Assembly: GCA_001302245.1 (NCBI GenBank)
Contig: LGYU01000016.1
Span: 310,001 to 374,000, forward strand
Length of the DNA: 64,000 nt
Reading direction: 5' to 3'
Source: Chitinophagaceae bacterium PMP191F
GTDB lineage: Bacteria; Bacteroidota; Bacteroidia; Chitinophagales; Chitinophagaceae
Shown here: positions 1-7,860 of the stretch, one piece after another
How positions within the stretch are numbered: position 1 is the stretch's first letter
Layout: every line of letters begins with the position of its first letter
Notes under the pieces: model-generated
What the model was told of the DNA's origin: nothing
Database searches by the model: none
What the model saw: only the letters and a program-made list of their open reading frames with translations
Translations under genes and position numbers: made by a program

Positions 1-1043
1 AACTGTTGTTCGGTTTATTGGCAGTGATCGTTCTGGCAGCAGCATTTATTGGCTGGCGTTTTTTTACATCCAACACCAACTTTGAACAGAAAGCAAAATA
101 CCTGTACATCCGCACAGGACATGCTTCATATGCCGAAGTATTACAAACCATCCGCGATAGTGCTTACCTGAAAAATCCCGGCTCCTTCGACCTGCTGGCA
201 GCAAGAATGGACCTTGCAGCGAAACTAAGTCCCGGTAAATACGAAATAAAAAAAGGTACCAGCATTTTTGACCTGGTCCGCATGCTGCGCAATGGCAGAC
301 AGGTACCGGTAAACCTGGTGATCACCAAAGTACGTACAGAAGAAGACCTTGCTTCTTTAATAGGCAGAAAATTTGAATGTGATTCTGCATCCGTAGCAGC
401 ATTCATGCACAACAATGATTCACTGAAAGTATATGGATTTGATTCAGCCACTGTAATCACAGGCATCTATCCCAACACCTATACTTATTTCTGGAACACT
501 ACACCAGATGCGATCTTCAAAAAGCTGTTTGCAGAATATCATAAAGTATGGACAGACGAACGTAAACAACAGGCACAGCAACACAACATTACGCCCGCAC
601 AGGCATATATACTTGCATCCATTGTAGAGGAAGAAACCGTTGTACAGCAGGACAAAGGTGATATTGCCAGCGTATACCTGAACCGTTTGCGTAAAGGCAT
701 GCGGTTGCAGGCAGACCCTACCGTTAAATTTGCATTGAAGAATTTTGCACTGCGTCGCATTTATGAAAAACATCTTGCAGTAGAATCGCCCTACAATACT
801 TATCGCAATACGGGTTTGCCTCCCGGCCCTATCTGTACACCATCTATAGCAACATTAGATGCTGTATTGCAGTCTCCTGCCACAAATTATCTTTACTTTG
901 TAGCCAAAAGTGACTTCTCAGGGCGGCATGTTTTCAGTGAAACCTACGAAGAGCACCTGAAGAATGCCAGGGAATTTCAAAAAGCGCTGGATGTTCAGCA
1001 ACAGATCAGGGCTGCCCGTGAAGCAATTGATACGACGAAATGA
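1..1043 (+). CDS. mltG: Endolytic murein transglycosylase MltG (5' end outside window)
   Basis: The reading frame is already open at the left edge, so the N-terminal cytoplasmic and membrane start is missing; the visible part begins inside a hydrophobic segment (about 20 residues). MltG (YceG family) cuts nascent peptidoglycan strands at the outer face of the inner membrane and helps set glycan chain length. The diagnostic block ASIVEEET is near visible residue 204, with the first Glu matching the catalytic Glu of the family. It is followed by YLNRLRKGMRLQADPTV and the C-terminal NTYRNTGLPPGPICTPS signature. The stop codon overlaps the start of the next gene (ATGA), so the two are probably co-transcribed. 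Confidence 0.95.
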   Translation, partial: LLFGLLAVIVLAAAFIGWRFFTSNTNFEQKAKYLYIRTGHASYAEVLQTIRDSAYLKNPGSFDLLAARMDLAAKLSPGKYEIKKGTSIFDLVRMLRNGRQVPVNLVITKVRTEEDLASLIGRKFECDSASVAAFMHNNDSLKVYGFDSATVITGIYPNTYTYFWNTTPDAIFKKLFAEYHKVWTDERKQQAQQHNITPAQAYILASIVEEETVVQQDKGDIASVYLNRLRKGMRLQADPTVKFALKNFALRRIYEKHLAVESPYNTYRNTGLPPGPICTPSIATLDAVLQSPATNYLYFVAKSDFSGRHVFSETYEEHLKNAREFQKALDVQQQIRAAREAIDTTK

Positions 1044-2017
1044 CGAAGCTGGAACGCATTATATTGAACACTGCCCCTATCCGCTTTCTGATCGAGAAAA
1101 GCAAAAAGATCATACTGCCCGGGTTTGATCGTGTGCCCCTGTACGATGTTATCATTTTTTTCCTGGCACAGGTACGCAAAATAGGATTAACGGAAAGAGC
1201 TGCGGCCATCTCTTACAACTTCATTATGGCCATCCCTCCTACCTGTCTTTTCCTGTTCACGCTGATACCGCAATTGCCATTTATCCGTAAAAAGGCAATA
1301 CAATCACAACTGCATCGCATCATACAGGATATTATTCCGGCTAAAGAATATAATAAGAATATCAACGCATTTATTGATAGCTTTTTTGATAATGCACGTA
1401 TAGGGCTGCTGTCGTTTGGTTTTATACTGCTCATCTTTTTCGCCTCCAATGGTATGATGGGACTGATGCGCTCCTTCAACAAAAACTATATCGGCTTTGA
1501 ACGCAGAACAGGTTTACAGACCCGCTGGACGGCTATTAAACTCACCTCGCTAATCATGGGACTGGTGCTGCTATGCCTTATTCTGCTGATCATGCAGGGT
1601 TTTGTATTAAAAAACTGGATCGGCATTAAAAACCAGGGGTTGATCACCACCATCCGCACACTCAGGTGGCTGTTCATAGTAGCGCTTATTTTTTATGCTA
1701 TTGCATTCATTTACAAATATGCGCCGGCCATTAACAAACGATGGAAGTTATTTTCTCCCGGCTCAATATTGGCTACGTTTTTAAGTATCCTGGCCACACT
1801 GGGATTTTCATTTTTCCTGAACAACTTTGGAAAATACAACGCCCTGTACGGTTCAATTGGTACAGTCATTGCACTGATGGTTATTATTTATATTAATTCG
1901 CTGGTATTGCTGATTGGTTATGAACTGAATGTAAGTATTCACAGCCTTAAGGCACTGGCGCAGGAACGGCAGAAACACGAAGCAGAAGCCGCCGCTGTAT
2001 TGCCTACAGGCGGTTAA
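1040..2017 (+). CDS. YihY/UPF0761 (BrkB-like) inner-membrane protein
   Basis: A 325-residue polytopic membrane protein. About six hydrophobic segments are visible, including AAAISYNFIMAIPPTCLFLF near residue 55, LLSFGFILLIFFASNGMMG near 120 and a C-terminal pair ending in YINSLVLLIGYELN. The AISYNFI region and the GSIGTVIALMVIIYINS segment are typical of the YihY/BrkB family. Its role is unclear: it was once called ribonuclease BN in error, and some members are linked to envelope functions. The start overlaps the mltG stop by four bases, so translational coupling is likely. The charged, Ala/Glu-rich C-terminus is probably cytoplasmic. Confidence 0.88.
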   Translation: MTKLERIILNTAPIRFLIEKSKKIILPGFDRVPLYDVIIFFLAQVRKIGLTERAAAISYNFIMAIPPTCLFLFTLIPQLPFIRKKAIQSQLHRIIQDIIPAKEYNKNINAFIDSFFDNARIGLLSFGFILLIFFASNGMMGLMRSFNKNYIGFERRTGLQTRWTAIKLTSLIMGLVLLCLILLIMQGFVLKNWIGIKNQGLITTIRTLRWLFIVALIFYAIAFIYKYAPAINKRWKLFSPGSILATFLSILATLGFSFFLNNFGKYNALYGSIGTVIALMVIIYINSLVLLIGYELNVSIHSLKALAQERQKHEAEAAAVLPTGG

Positions 2018-2116
2018 GTGACCTTACCACCTGTATAAACGTTCCACCGCACCCGGAAAACGCTATGGCATAATCAACTTTTTTTACTAAATTTTGCATA
2101 TCAAAACCATCATGTC

Positions 2117-2725
2117 ATGAAAAAGATCCTATCAGCCTGCCTGCTATTATCGGCTATCACCATACTGGCATTTTCAGTAAAGAATGATCCGCTTCCTATC
2201 GGCTCATCATTACCCAAAGCAGATAATACAGTAAAAGATATTTCCGGCAAAGAGATCTCGCTTAAAAGTGCCATCCGTGAAAATGGCCTGCTGGTAATAT
2301 TCAGTTGTAATACCTGCCCTGTAGTGAAAGGTTACCAGGCACGTATGAATGAAGTGTGCAAGTATACACTGAATAAAAAGATCGGTGTGATCTTATTGAA
2401 TCCCAATGAAGGGTACCGTGAAAAAGGTGATTCATACGAAGATATGCAGGCTTATGCCAAAAAAGAAGGCTTTGGCTGGTTCTATGCTGAAGATAAAAAC
2501 AATGTACTGGCAGATGCTTTCGGCGCTACCCGCACACCGGAAGTATTCCTGTTCGACAAAAATAACAAACTGATTTACCACGGTGCTATTGACGATAATC
2601 CGAATGATGCTTCCGGTGTAAAACGCAAACACCTGGAAGAAGCGATCAATGAAGTAGTAAGCGGCAAAGCTGTCAGCGTACATGAATCCCGTTCTGTAGG
2701 CTGCTCTATCAAACGCAAAGGATAA
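2117..2725 (+). CDS. Secreted thioredoxin-fold (AhpC/TSA-like redoxin) protein
   Basis: A 202-residue protein with an N-terminal signal peptide (MKKILSACLLLSAITILAFS). A redoxin domain follows, with a C64-N-T-C67 pair in FSCNTCPVVKGY and the downstream block ATRTPEVFLFDKNNKLIYHG containing the thioredoxin-fold cis-Pro (TPE). This matches the periplasmic thioredoxin-like family common in Bacteroidota in which CNTCP replaces the classic WCGPC. The likely role is thiol redox or peroxide reduction in the periplasm; the substrate is unknown. An AAATTTTGC element about 20 bases upstream resembles the Bacteroidota -7 box. It stands alone between yihY and a possible terminator. Confidence 0.85.
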   Translation: MKKILSACLLLSAITILAFSVKNDPLPIGSSLPKADNTVKDISGKEISLKSAIRENGLLVIFSCNTCPVVKGYQARMNEVCKYTLNKKIGVILLNPNEGYREKGDSYEDMQAYAKKEGFGWFYAEDKNNVLADAFGATRTPEVFLFDKNNKLIYHGAIDDNPNDASGVKRKHLEEAINEVVSGKAVSVHESRSVGCSIKRKG

Positions 2726-2757
2726 TCAACACACAATACCTTCCTGTTAAAAAATTA

Positions 2758-2782
2758 AACCCCGGCACCTGTTGCCGGGGTT
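2758..2782. terminator. GC-rich hairpin, possible terminator
   Basis: A perfect 10-bp stem AACCCCGGCA / TGCCGGGGTT with a 5-base loop lies 32 bases after the redoxin stop codon. The T-rich tract is on the left flank (TTAAAAAATTAA), so the canonical U-run would form in leftward transcription. It may therefore end transcription in both directions, or mainly from the right. Confidence 0.6.
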
Positions 2783-2819
2783 CTCTGTCAATACAATCTT
2801 TACAGTATTATTTACAGGA

Positions 2820-3217
2820 ACAGGTAAACACTGCTTTGTGATAATCTATTCCAAGAAAACTATCATAAACAAAAAGATTCACAATCAGCCGGCTTTAAAT
2901 AACAACCCCTCTGGATGGTAAGAGGCAACTGATTGCTGCTATAAGACATACCAGCTTTGCATTGTTTACTCTATAATTTCTTTCCAGGAACATCCATATT
3001 TTATTGGTACGGCGAAAATACCCTCCCCTGAGTGGCTGACAGATACCAGTTTCGTGATGCTGTTATAACTGTTGTACTCCCCCAGCCAGATAATAATCAT
3101 AATAACCGGTGGACCTTGTTCCAGCCGTACCAAAAATAAAGGTAGTATCACGCGTAATCCTGTCGCCGGTATAAACGTAGGTGGTCCGGTATGGAAGAAA
3201 GTAATATTGAAGCGGGA
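2820..3217. other. Gene-free stretch, possible decayed coding sequence on the minus strand
   Basis: No intact gene is seen in about 400 bases. Read on the minus strand, two frames in succession give protein-like text. One frame around 3090-3200 reads YVYTGDRITRDTTFIFGTAG before a stop. The adjacent frame around 2966-3080 reads NSITKLVSVSHSGEGIFAVP. This pattern suits a frameshifted remnant of a small secreted protein upstream or downstream of the TlpA-like gene, but no family was recognised and chance is possible. Confidence 0.25.
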
Positions 3218-3697
3218 CTATTCTTTGGTGAGGGTTGTTATTTCAGGCTCAACCTGTCTGTCGGTTAGCTGACGGTTAAAAAACCGACGATAGCCGGTCT
3301 TGTTATTGACCATCAATGTACAGGGAATATTTCCATCCCATCTTGCATCTATTTTAGGACAGAAATAGTCTGCATTGGTTTCATTGAGCCAGAGGAAGGT
3401 GGCTTTAAATTTTCGCTGTTTTATAAATGATTCCACTTTAGCAGGATAATCTTTCGGGAAATCAAGACTTACCAGCAACAGCTCCACTTTTTTATCGGCA
3501 AACTTTTCAACGGCCGATTGCAACCAGGGTATCTCTTCCACACAGGGTGCGCACCAGGTAGCCCAGAAACTTACCACCAGCGGATGATCAGCATTTTTAA
3601 TATAGGCCTCCACGTCAGTGATCTGCACTTTTTTCACCTGCTGGCAGAAAACCGCTGAAACCAATAAGATGAGGCATGAAGTAAGAAACGTACGCAT
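3218..3697 (-). CDS. Small secreted TlpA/ResA-like thioredoxin
   Basis: A 159-residue protein with a signal peptide (MRTFLTSCLILLVSAVFCQQ) and a thioredoxin-fold domain. The active site FWATWCAPCVEEIPWL carries C49-A-P-C52, and the cis-Pro region is DGNIPCTLMVNN. TlpA/ResA-type proteins reduce or isomerise disulfides of exported proteins, including cytochrome c maturation clients; the partner here is not shown by context. It is near the minimal length of the family, with no N-terminal extension. It is convergent with the redoxin gene at 2117 across a gene-free gap and co-oriented with trmH, from which it is separated by about 200 bases of repeat-like intergenic DNA. Confidence 0.88.
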   Translation of the reverse strand: MRTFLTSCLILLVSAVFCQQVKKVQITDVEAYIKNADHPLVVSFWATWCAPCVEEIPWLQSAVEKFADKKVELLLVSLDFPKDYPAKVESFIKQRKFKATFLWLNETNADYFCPKIDARWDGNIPCTLMVNNKTGYRRFFNRQLTDRQVEPEITTLTKE

Positions 3698-3702
3698 ATA
3701 AT

Positions 3703-3900
3703 AAGTTATAAGTTTTAGGTTAATGCTGGTCTGAATGCTTAGCTCAGAAAGCTCAAAGCTGGATATGTTTGTAGGTTGTAAGTTTTAAGCAGTAGCTGCC
3801 CACGATTGACGTATCACGTTTGCCTCCCAATCATCAAACAATCCGGCCATCAAATCATCTGCCTCCCCATTTTCAAATTCCCACATCATCAAATTACTCC
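3703..3900. repeat. Intergenic degenerate word repeats
   Basis: The gap between trmH and the TlpA-like gene holds two kinds of quasi-repeat. The first is GTTATAAGTTTTAGGTTA at about 3705 with a second version, GTAGGTTGTAAGTTTTAAG, at about 3773. The second is a run of ATCATCAAA/CATCAAATC words from about 3826 to 3900. Members of the first family recur in other gaps of this window (7.65, 10.36, 13.66 and 13.83 kb). Confidence 0.5.
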
Positions 3901-4496
3901 TCCGCCATTTCCTCGCCATAAAATCCCCATTCGTTCAGCAGAGTATTGTATTGTTCACGGGGCAAACGTGCCTTATCGAAATGTCCTGCATTGCGTTTTT
4001 GCCGGTGCGCCTCATACAACGTAACAGCACAGGCCACTGAAATGTTCAGTGATCGGATAATGCCTACCTGCGGAATAATAAAATTACCATCGGCCAGGGC
4101 CAGCATTTCATCACTCACACCGGAATGTTCGTTGCCAAATACCAGTGCCACACTACCTGTAAAATCCACTTCATACAGATCCTTCGCATCACTGCTGAGG
4201 TGTGTGGTTAAGATACGGGAATATTTAGCCCGCAATGCGCTAAAACATGCGGCTGTATCTGTAAACTGATGGATGGTAAGCCATTTGGCGGCACTGCTGC
4301 TGCTTTTGGCACCCCATTTTTTGTGGCGCGGTATTTTAGTGTTCAATACATAGATCTCCTGTACCCCCACCGCATCACAGGTACGCATTACTGCCGAAAT
4401 ATTATGCGGGTCAAAAACGTTCTCCAAAACAACAGTAAGATCGTTTTGACGTTTATCTAATACCGACAACAACCTGGTTCTTCTTTCTGGCGTCAT
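3894..4496 (-). CDS. trmH: tRNA (guanosine-18-2'-O)-methyltransferase TrmH (SpoU family)
   Basis: A SPOUT-superfamily methyltransferase that places a 2'-O-methyl on G18 in the tRNA D-loop using SAM. The SpoU motifs are visible: VLENVFDPHNISAVMRTCDAVGV (motif 1, with the N and R of the active site), LVFGNEHSGVSDEML (motif 2) and IPQVGIIRSLNISVACAV (motif 3, SAM knot). The start is placed at ATG 4494-4496, giving MTPERRTRLLSVLDKRQ, which matches the N-terminus of E. coli TrmH. The frame stays open 24 codons further but that part does not look like TrmH and would run into the divergent gene's leader. The product of 200 residues is slightly shorter than the E. coli enzyme. Confidence 0.92.
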   Translation of the reverse strand: MTPERRTRLLSVLDKRQNDLTVVLENVFDPHNISAVMRTCDAVGVQEIYVLNTKIPRHKKWGAKSSSSAAKWLTIHQFTDTAACFSALRAKYSRILTTHLSSDAKDLYEVDFTGSVALVFGNEHSGVSDEMLALADGNFIIPQVGIIRSLNISVACAVTLYEAHRQKRNAGHFDKARLPREQYNTLLNEWGFYGEEMAEE

Positions 4497-4570
4497 ATTT
4501 GTAAAAACTTGGCAGCTAAAATACGGCAAACTATCTTCGTAAGCGTTAATAATATCAAAACCAATCACCT

Positions 4571-7500
4571 ATGCTCAAAAAGATACTAAAGATCACAGGC
4601 ATTTCCCTACTTGTGCTCATTGTTATCCTATTTACAGCACCTTTTATCTTTAAAGGCAAGATCATTAAGATCGTCAAAGAACAGATCAATAAAAACATTA
4701 ATGCAAAAACTGACTTTTCAGATGTAGACCTGTCATTTTTCCGGCATTTCCCCCGTGTATCGCTGGCATTGCAGGACCTGAAGGTGATTGGCCTGGAACA
4801 GTTTTCAAAAGACACGCTTATCAGTGCCAAAGAAATTGATGTGGCCGTAAACCTGTTCAGCATGTTCAACACCAGCAACATGAAGGTATACAGTGTCAAT
4901 ATCAATGATCCGCGCATCCATGTTATTGTAACCAAAGACGGGAAGGCCAACTACGATATTGCCAAACCTGATACCGCAACTACTGCTGCAGATACCGCAG
5001 CAGCTTCTCCCTTTAAACTGAACCTGCAGAAATATGCTATAAAAAATGGATATATCAGTTACGATGATGCCAGCATGGGTATGAGTTGTGAAATTGTGAA
5101 CCTGAACCATGAAGGCAGCGGTGATTTTACTTCCGACAAGTTTACACTGGCCACCAATACCAAAGCAGATGCTGTGACTTTCAACTATGGCGGCATTCCT
5201 TACCTGTTGAAAACAAATACGGTGATAGATGCCGATATACAGATTGACAATACCAGCAATAAATACACTTTTAAAACAGACGAGATCGGATTGAATGCAT
5301 TGAAGCTTTCCACCGAAGGTTTCTTCCAACTGGTGAACGACAGTACCTACAACATGGACATTGCATTCAAAGCGCCTTCTACTGATTTTAAAGATATCCT
5401 GTCACTGGTACCCGCAGTTTACCAGCAGGACTTCAGCAAGATCAAAACAAGCGGTAAAGCATTGTTCGACGGGTTTGTAAAAGGTACCTACAGCAGCACA
5501 CAGATCCCTGCGTATGCCATCAACCTGAATATCGAGAACGGCTTTTTCCAATACCCCGATCTGCCACAGCCGGTTAAGAATATCAACATACAGGTAAAAG
5601 TGAATAACCCCGATGGTGTTACAGACAATACCGTGGTAGATATTCCCAAAGGACATATTGAATTTGGCAATGATCCGTTCGATTTCCACGTATTGCTGAA
5701 AAAACCATTGACCGATCAATACATTGATGCCGGTGCCAAAGGCCGTCTTGACCTGGCAGGCATTACCAGGTTTGTAAAACTGGAAGCCGGTACCAAACTG
5801 GCCGGTATGGTAAATGCCGATGTTACCGCCAAAGGCAATGTGGCCGTGGTAACACAACAGAAGCCCGGCGACTTCAGCGCCAAAGGCTTTGTGGACATCA
5901 GCAATCTATACTATTCTTCCAAAGCATTTCCCCAACCAATACAAAATACCAGCGCAAGGATCAATATCGACAATCCGGATGGCGTTCCTGATCATACCGT
6001 GGTGCAGATACCCGCTGCACACGCTGAGATCGGTAAAGATGTGGTAGACCTGACACTGTTGTTAAAAACACCTGCGTCAGATCCATATTTTGATGGAACC
6101 GCCAAAGCCAATTTCAACCTGGCCAATGTAGCACAGTTCTATGCTTTTGAACCCGGCACGTCACTGGCCGGTTTACTGAATGCCAATGTTGCATTTAAAG
6201 GCAAAAAATCAATGATCGACAAAAGCCAGTATGATGCCCTGCAAACATCCGGCACCGTACACCTGGGCAATGTAAAATATGTATCGAAAGATTACCCCGA
6301 AGGCGTTGCTGTTAAAAACACACAACTTACATTCAATCCGAAGAATGTAACGCTGAATGATGCCAGCGGCAGCTTTATGGGCACCAACTTCGATGCCAAT
6401 GGCAGTTTTGACAACCTGATCGGTTATGCGCTGAAAAACGAATCACTCAGTGGCACATTGAATGTGTCTGCTGATAAGGTTGACCTTAACAAACTGATGG
6501 GTACTACAGCTACCGCTGATACCGCAGCAGCCGCTCCGGCAGCAGCTACCGATCCGTTTGCAGTACCCAAGAACCTGGCACTGACACTCAACACCAAGGC
6601 AGGCAGCGTACACTACGATAAAGTAGACTATAAAAATATCAGTGGTACGCTCAGTCTGAAAGATGAAACAGTAGCACTGAAAAATCTGAAACTCGAAGCC
6701 CTGGATGGTACCATCGGGCTGAACGGCTCCTACTCTACCAAAACTGATAAAAAACATCCGGATATTACCCTGGCATACGATGTACAGAAACTGGATATTC
6801 AGCAAACATTCACCGCATTCAATACTGTGCAGAAACTGATGCCCATTGCCAAATTCCTGGGTGGCAAACTCACTTCGCAGTTAACTGTAAAAGGAAAACT
6901 GGGACAGGATATGATGCCGCAACTGAATACACTTACCGGCGACGGTTCTCTGTTGCTGCTGGAAGGTTTTCTCAGTAAGTTCCAGCCGTTGGACAAACTG
7001 GCCTCTACGCTTAAAATCAATGAGCTGCAGCAGATCAGTGTAAAAGATATCAAAACCTGGTTTGATTTTGCCAATGGAAAAGTACTGGTCAAACCCTTTA
7101 CAGTAAAAGTGAAGGATATTGATATGGAAATTGGCGGCATGCATGGTCTTGATCAGTCCATTGACTATGTGATTAACATGAAGGTGCCACGCCAGATGCT
7201 GGGCACACAGGCCAATGCGTTTGTAGATAACCTGGCAGCGCAGGCAAGCAGTAAAGGTATACCGGTTAAACTAAGCGATGTTATCAACCTGAAAGTGAAT
7301 ATGGGCGGCACCATTTCCAACCCCACTATCAAAACCGATCTGAAAGATGCAGGCAGCAGCCTGGCACAGGATCTGAAAGCACAGGCAACCAGTTTTGTAG
7401 AAGCTAAAAAAGCTGCTGCAGACAGTATGGTCAATGCAGCCAAACAGGCCGCCAAAGACACCCTGGCTTCTGTTAAAAAACAGGTACTGGAAAGTGCAGC

Positions 7501-7642
7501 AGACGAATTGAAAAAACAACTGACAGGTCAGAAAGATTCAACCGGTGAAAAGAAAGATGCTAAAAAAGCAGTAGAAGAATCAGCCAAAGGATTACTGAAC
7601 AACCTGCTGAAAAAGAAGAAGGATACTACGCAGAAACAGTAA
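4571..7642 (+). CDS. Large AsmA-like envelope protein with internal repeat
   Basis: A 1023-residue protein with one N-terminal membrane helix (about residues 5-27) followed by a long beta-rich periplasmic region. The start region VDLSFFRHFPRVSLALQDLKV and C-terminal sections with TVKGKLGQDMMPQLNTLTG fit the AsmA/YhdP-type family, which is thought to form lipid-transfer grooves between the membranes. Two consecutive units of about 100 residues are clearly duplicated (about 323-421 and 447-545): both contain NPDGV.D.TVV.IP, then a Y.D.(G)AK stretch, then EPGT/EAGT..LAG. The last 120 residues are Lys/Ala-rich and probably a coiled coil. It is divergent from trmH and followed by a bidirectional terminator. 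Confidence 0.85.
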   Translation: MLKKILKITGISLLVLIVILFTAPFIFKGKIIKIVKEQINKNINAKTDFSDVDLSFFRHFPRVSLALQDLKVIGLEQFSKDTLISAKEIDVAVNLFSMFNTSNMKVYSVNINDPRIHVIVTKDGKANYDIAKPDTATTAADTAAASPFKLNLQKYAIKNGYISYDDASMGMSCEIVNLNHEGSGDFTSDKFTLATNTKADAVTFNYGGIPYLLKTNTVIDADIQIDNTSNKYTFKTDEIGLNALKLSTEGFFQLVNDSTYNMDIAFKAPSTDFKDILSLVPAVYQQDFSKIKTSGKALFDGFVKGTYSSTQIPAYAINLNIENGFFQYPDLPQPVKNINIQVKVNNPDGVTDNTVVDIPKGHIEFGNDPFDFHVLLKKPLTDQYIDAGAKGRLDLAGITRFVKLEAGTKLAGMVNADVTAKGNVAVVTQQKPGDFSAKGFVDISNLYYSSKAFPQPIQNTSARINIDNPDGVPDHTVVQIPAAHAEIGKDVVDLTLLLKTPASDPYFDGTAKANFNLANVAQFYAFEPGTSLAGLLNANVAFKGKKSMIDKSQYDALQTSGTVHLGNVKYVSKDYPEGVAVKNTQLTFNPKNVTLNDASGSFMGTNFDANGSFDNLIGYALKNESLSGTLNVSADKVDLNKLMGTTATADTAAAAPAAATDPFAVPKNLALTLNTKAGSVHYDKVDYKNISGTLSLKDETVALKNLKLEALDGTIGLNGSYSTKTDKKHPDITLAYDVQKLDIQQTFTAFNTVQKLMPIAKFLGGKLTSQLTVKGKLGQDMMPQLNTLTGDGSLLLLEGFLSKFQPLDKLASTLKINELQQISVKDIKTWFDFANGKVLVKPFTVKVKDIDMEIGGMHGLDQSIDYVINMKVPRQMLGTQANAFVDNLAAQASSKGIPVKLSDVINLKVNMGGTISNPTIKTDLKDAGSSLAQDLKAQATSFVEAKKAAADSMVNAAKQAAKDTLASVKKQVLESAADELKKQLTGQKDSTGEKKDAKKAVEESAKGLLNNLLKKKKDTTQKQ

Positions 7643-7723
7643 GCTGCCGGTTGTAAGTGTTAAGTTGCAGGTTATAAGTTGAATACAATAGAATACATTA
7701 TGCTGAAGGCATAACGTTAATAC

Positions 7724-7760
7724 AAAAAGCGGGCTCCGGTAATACGAAGTCCGCTTTTTT
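7724..7760. terminator. Bidirectional intrinsic terminator
   Basis: The stem AAAAAGCGG / CCGCTTTTT (7724-7732 with 7751-7759, extendable by G-T and C-G pairs) has A- and T-tracts on both sides. It lies between the convergent asmA-like gene and FtsX permease gene and can stop transcription from both. Confidence 0.75.
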
Positions 7761-7860
7761 ATATCGAATATAAGATACTCAATACCAGATCAGCTCACAA
7801 ACAATGCTCACTCTTCACATTTCACGTTTCAGGTTTCACAATTGACCATTCGCTACTCAC

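Noticed and set aside
4805-5329. Long minus-strand open frame inside the AsmA-like gene
   Set aside because: It lies fully within a well-supported gene, has Cys/Ile-rich composition typical of antisense translation, and has no start signals.
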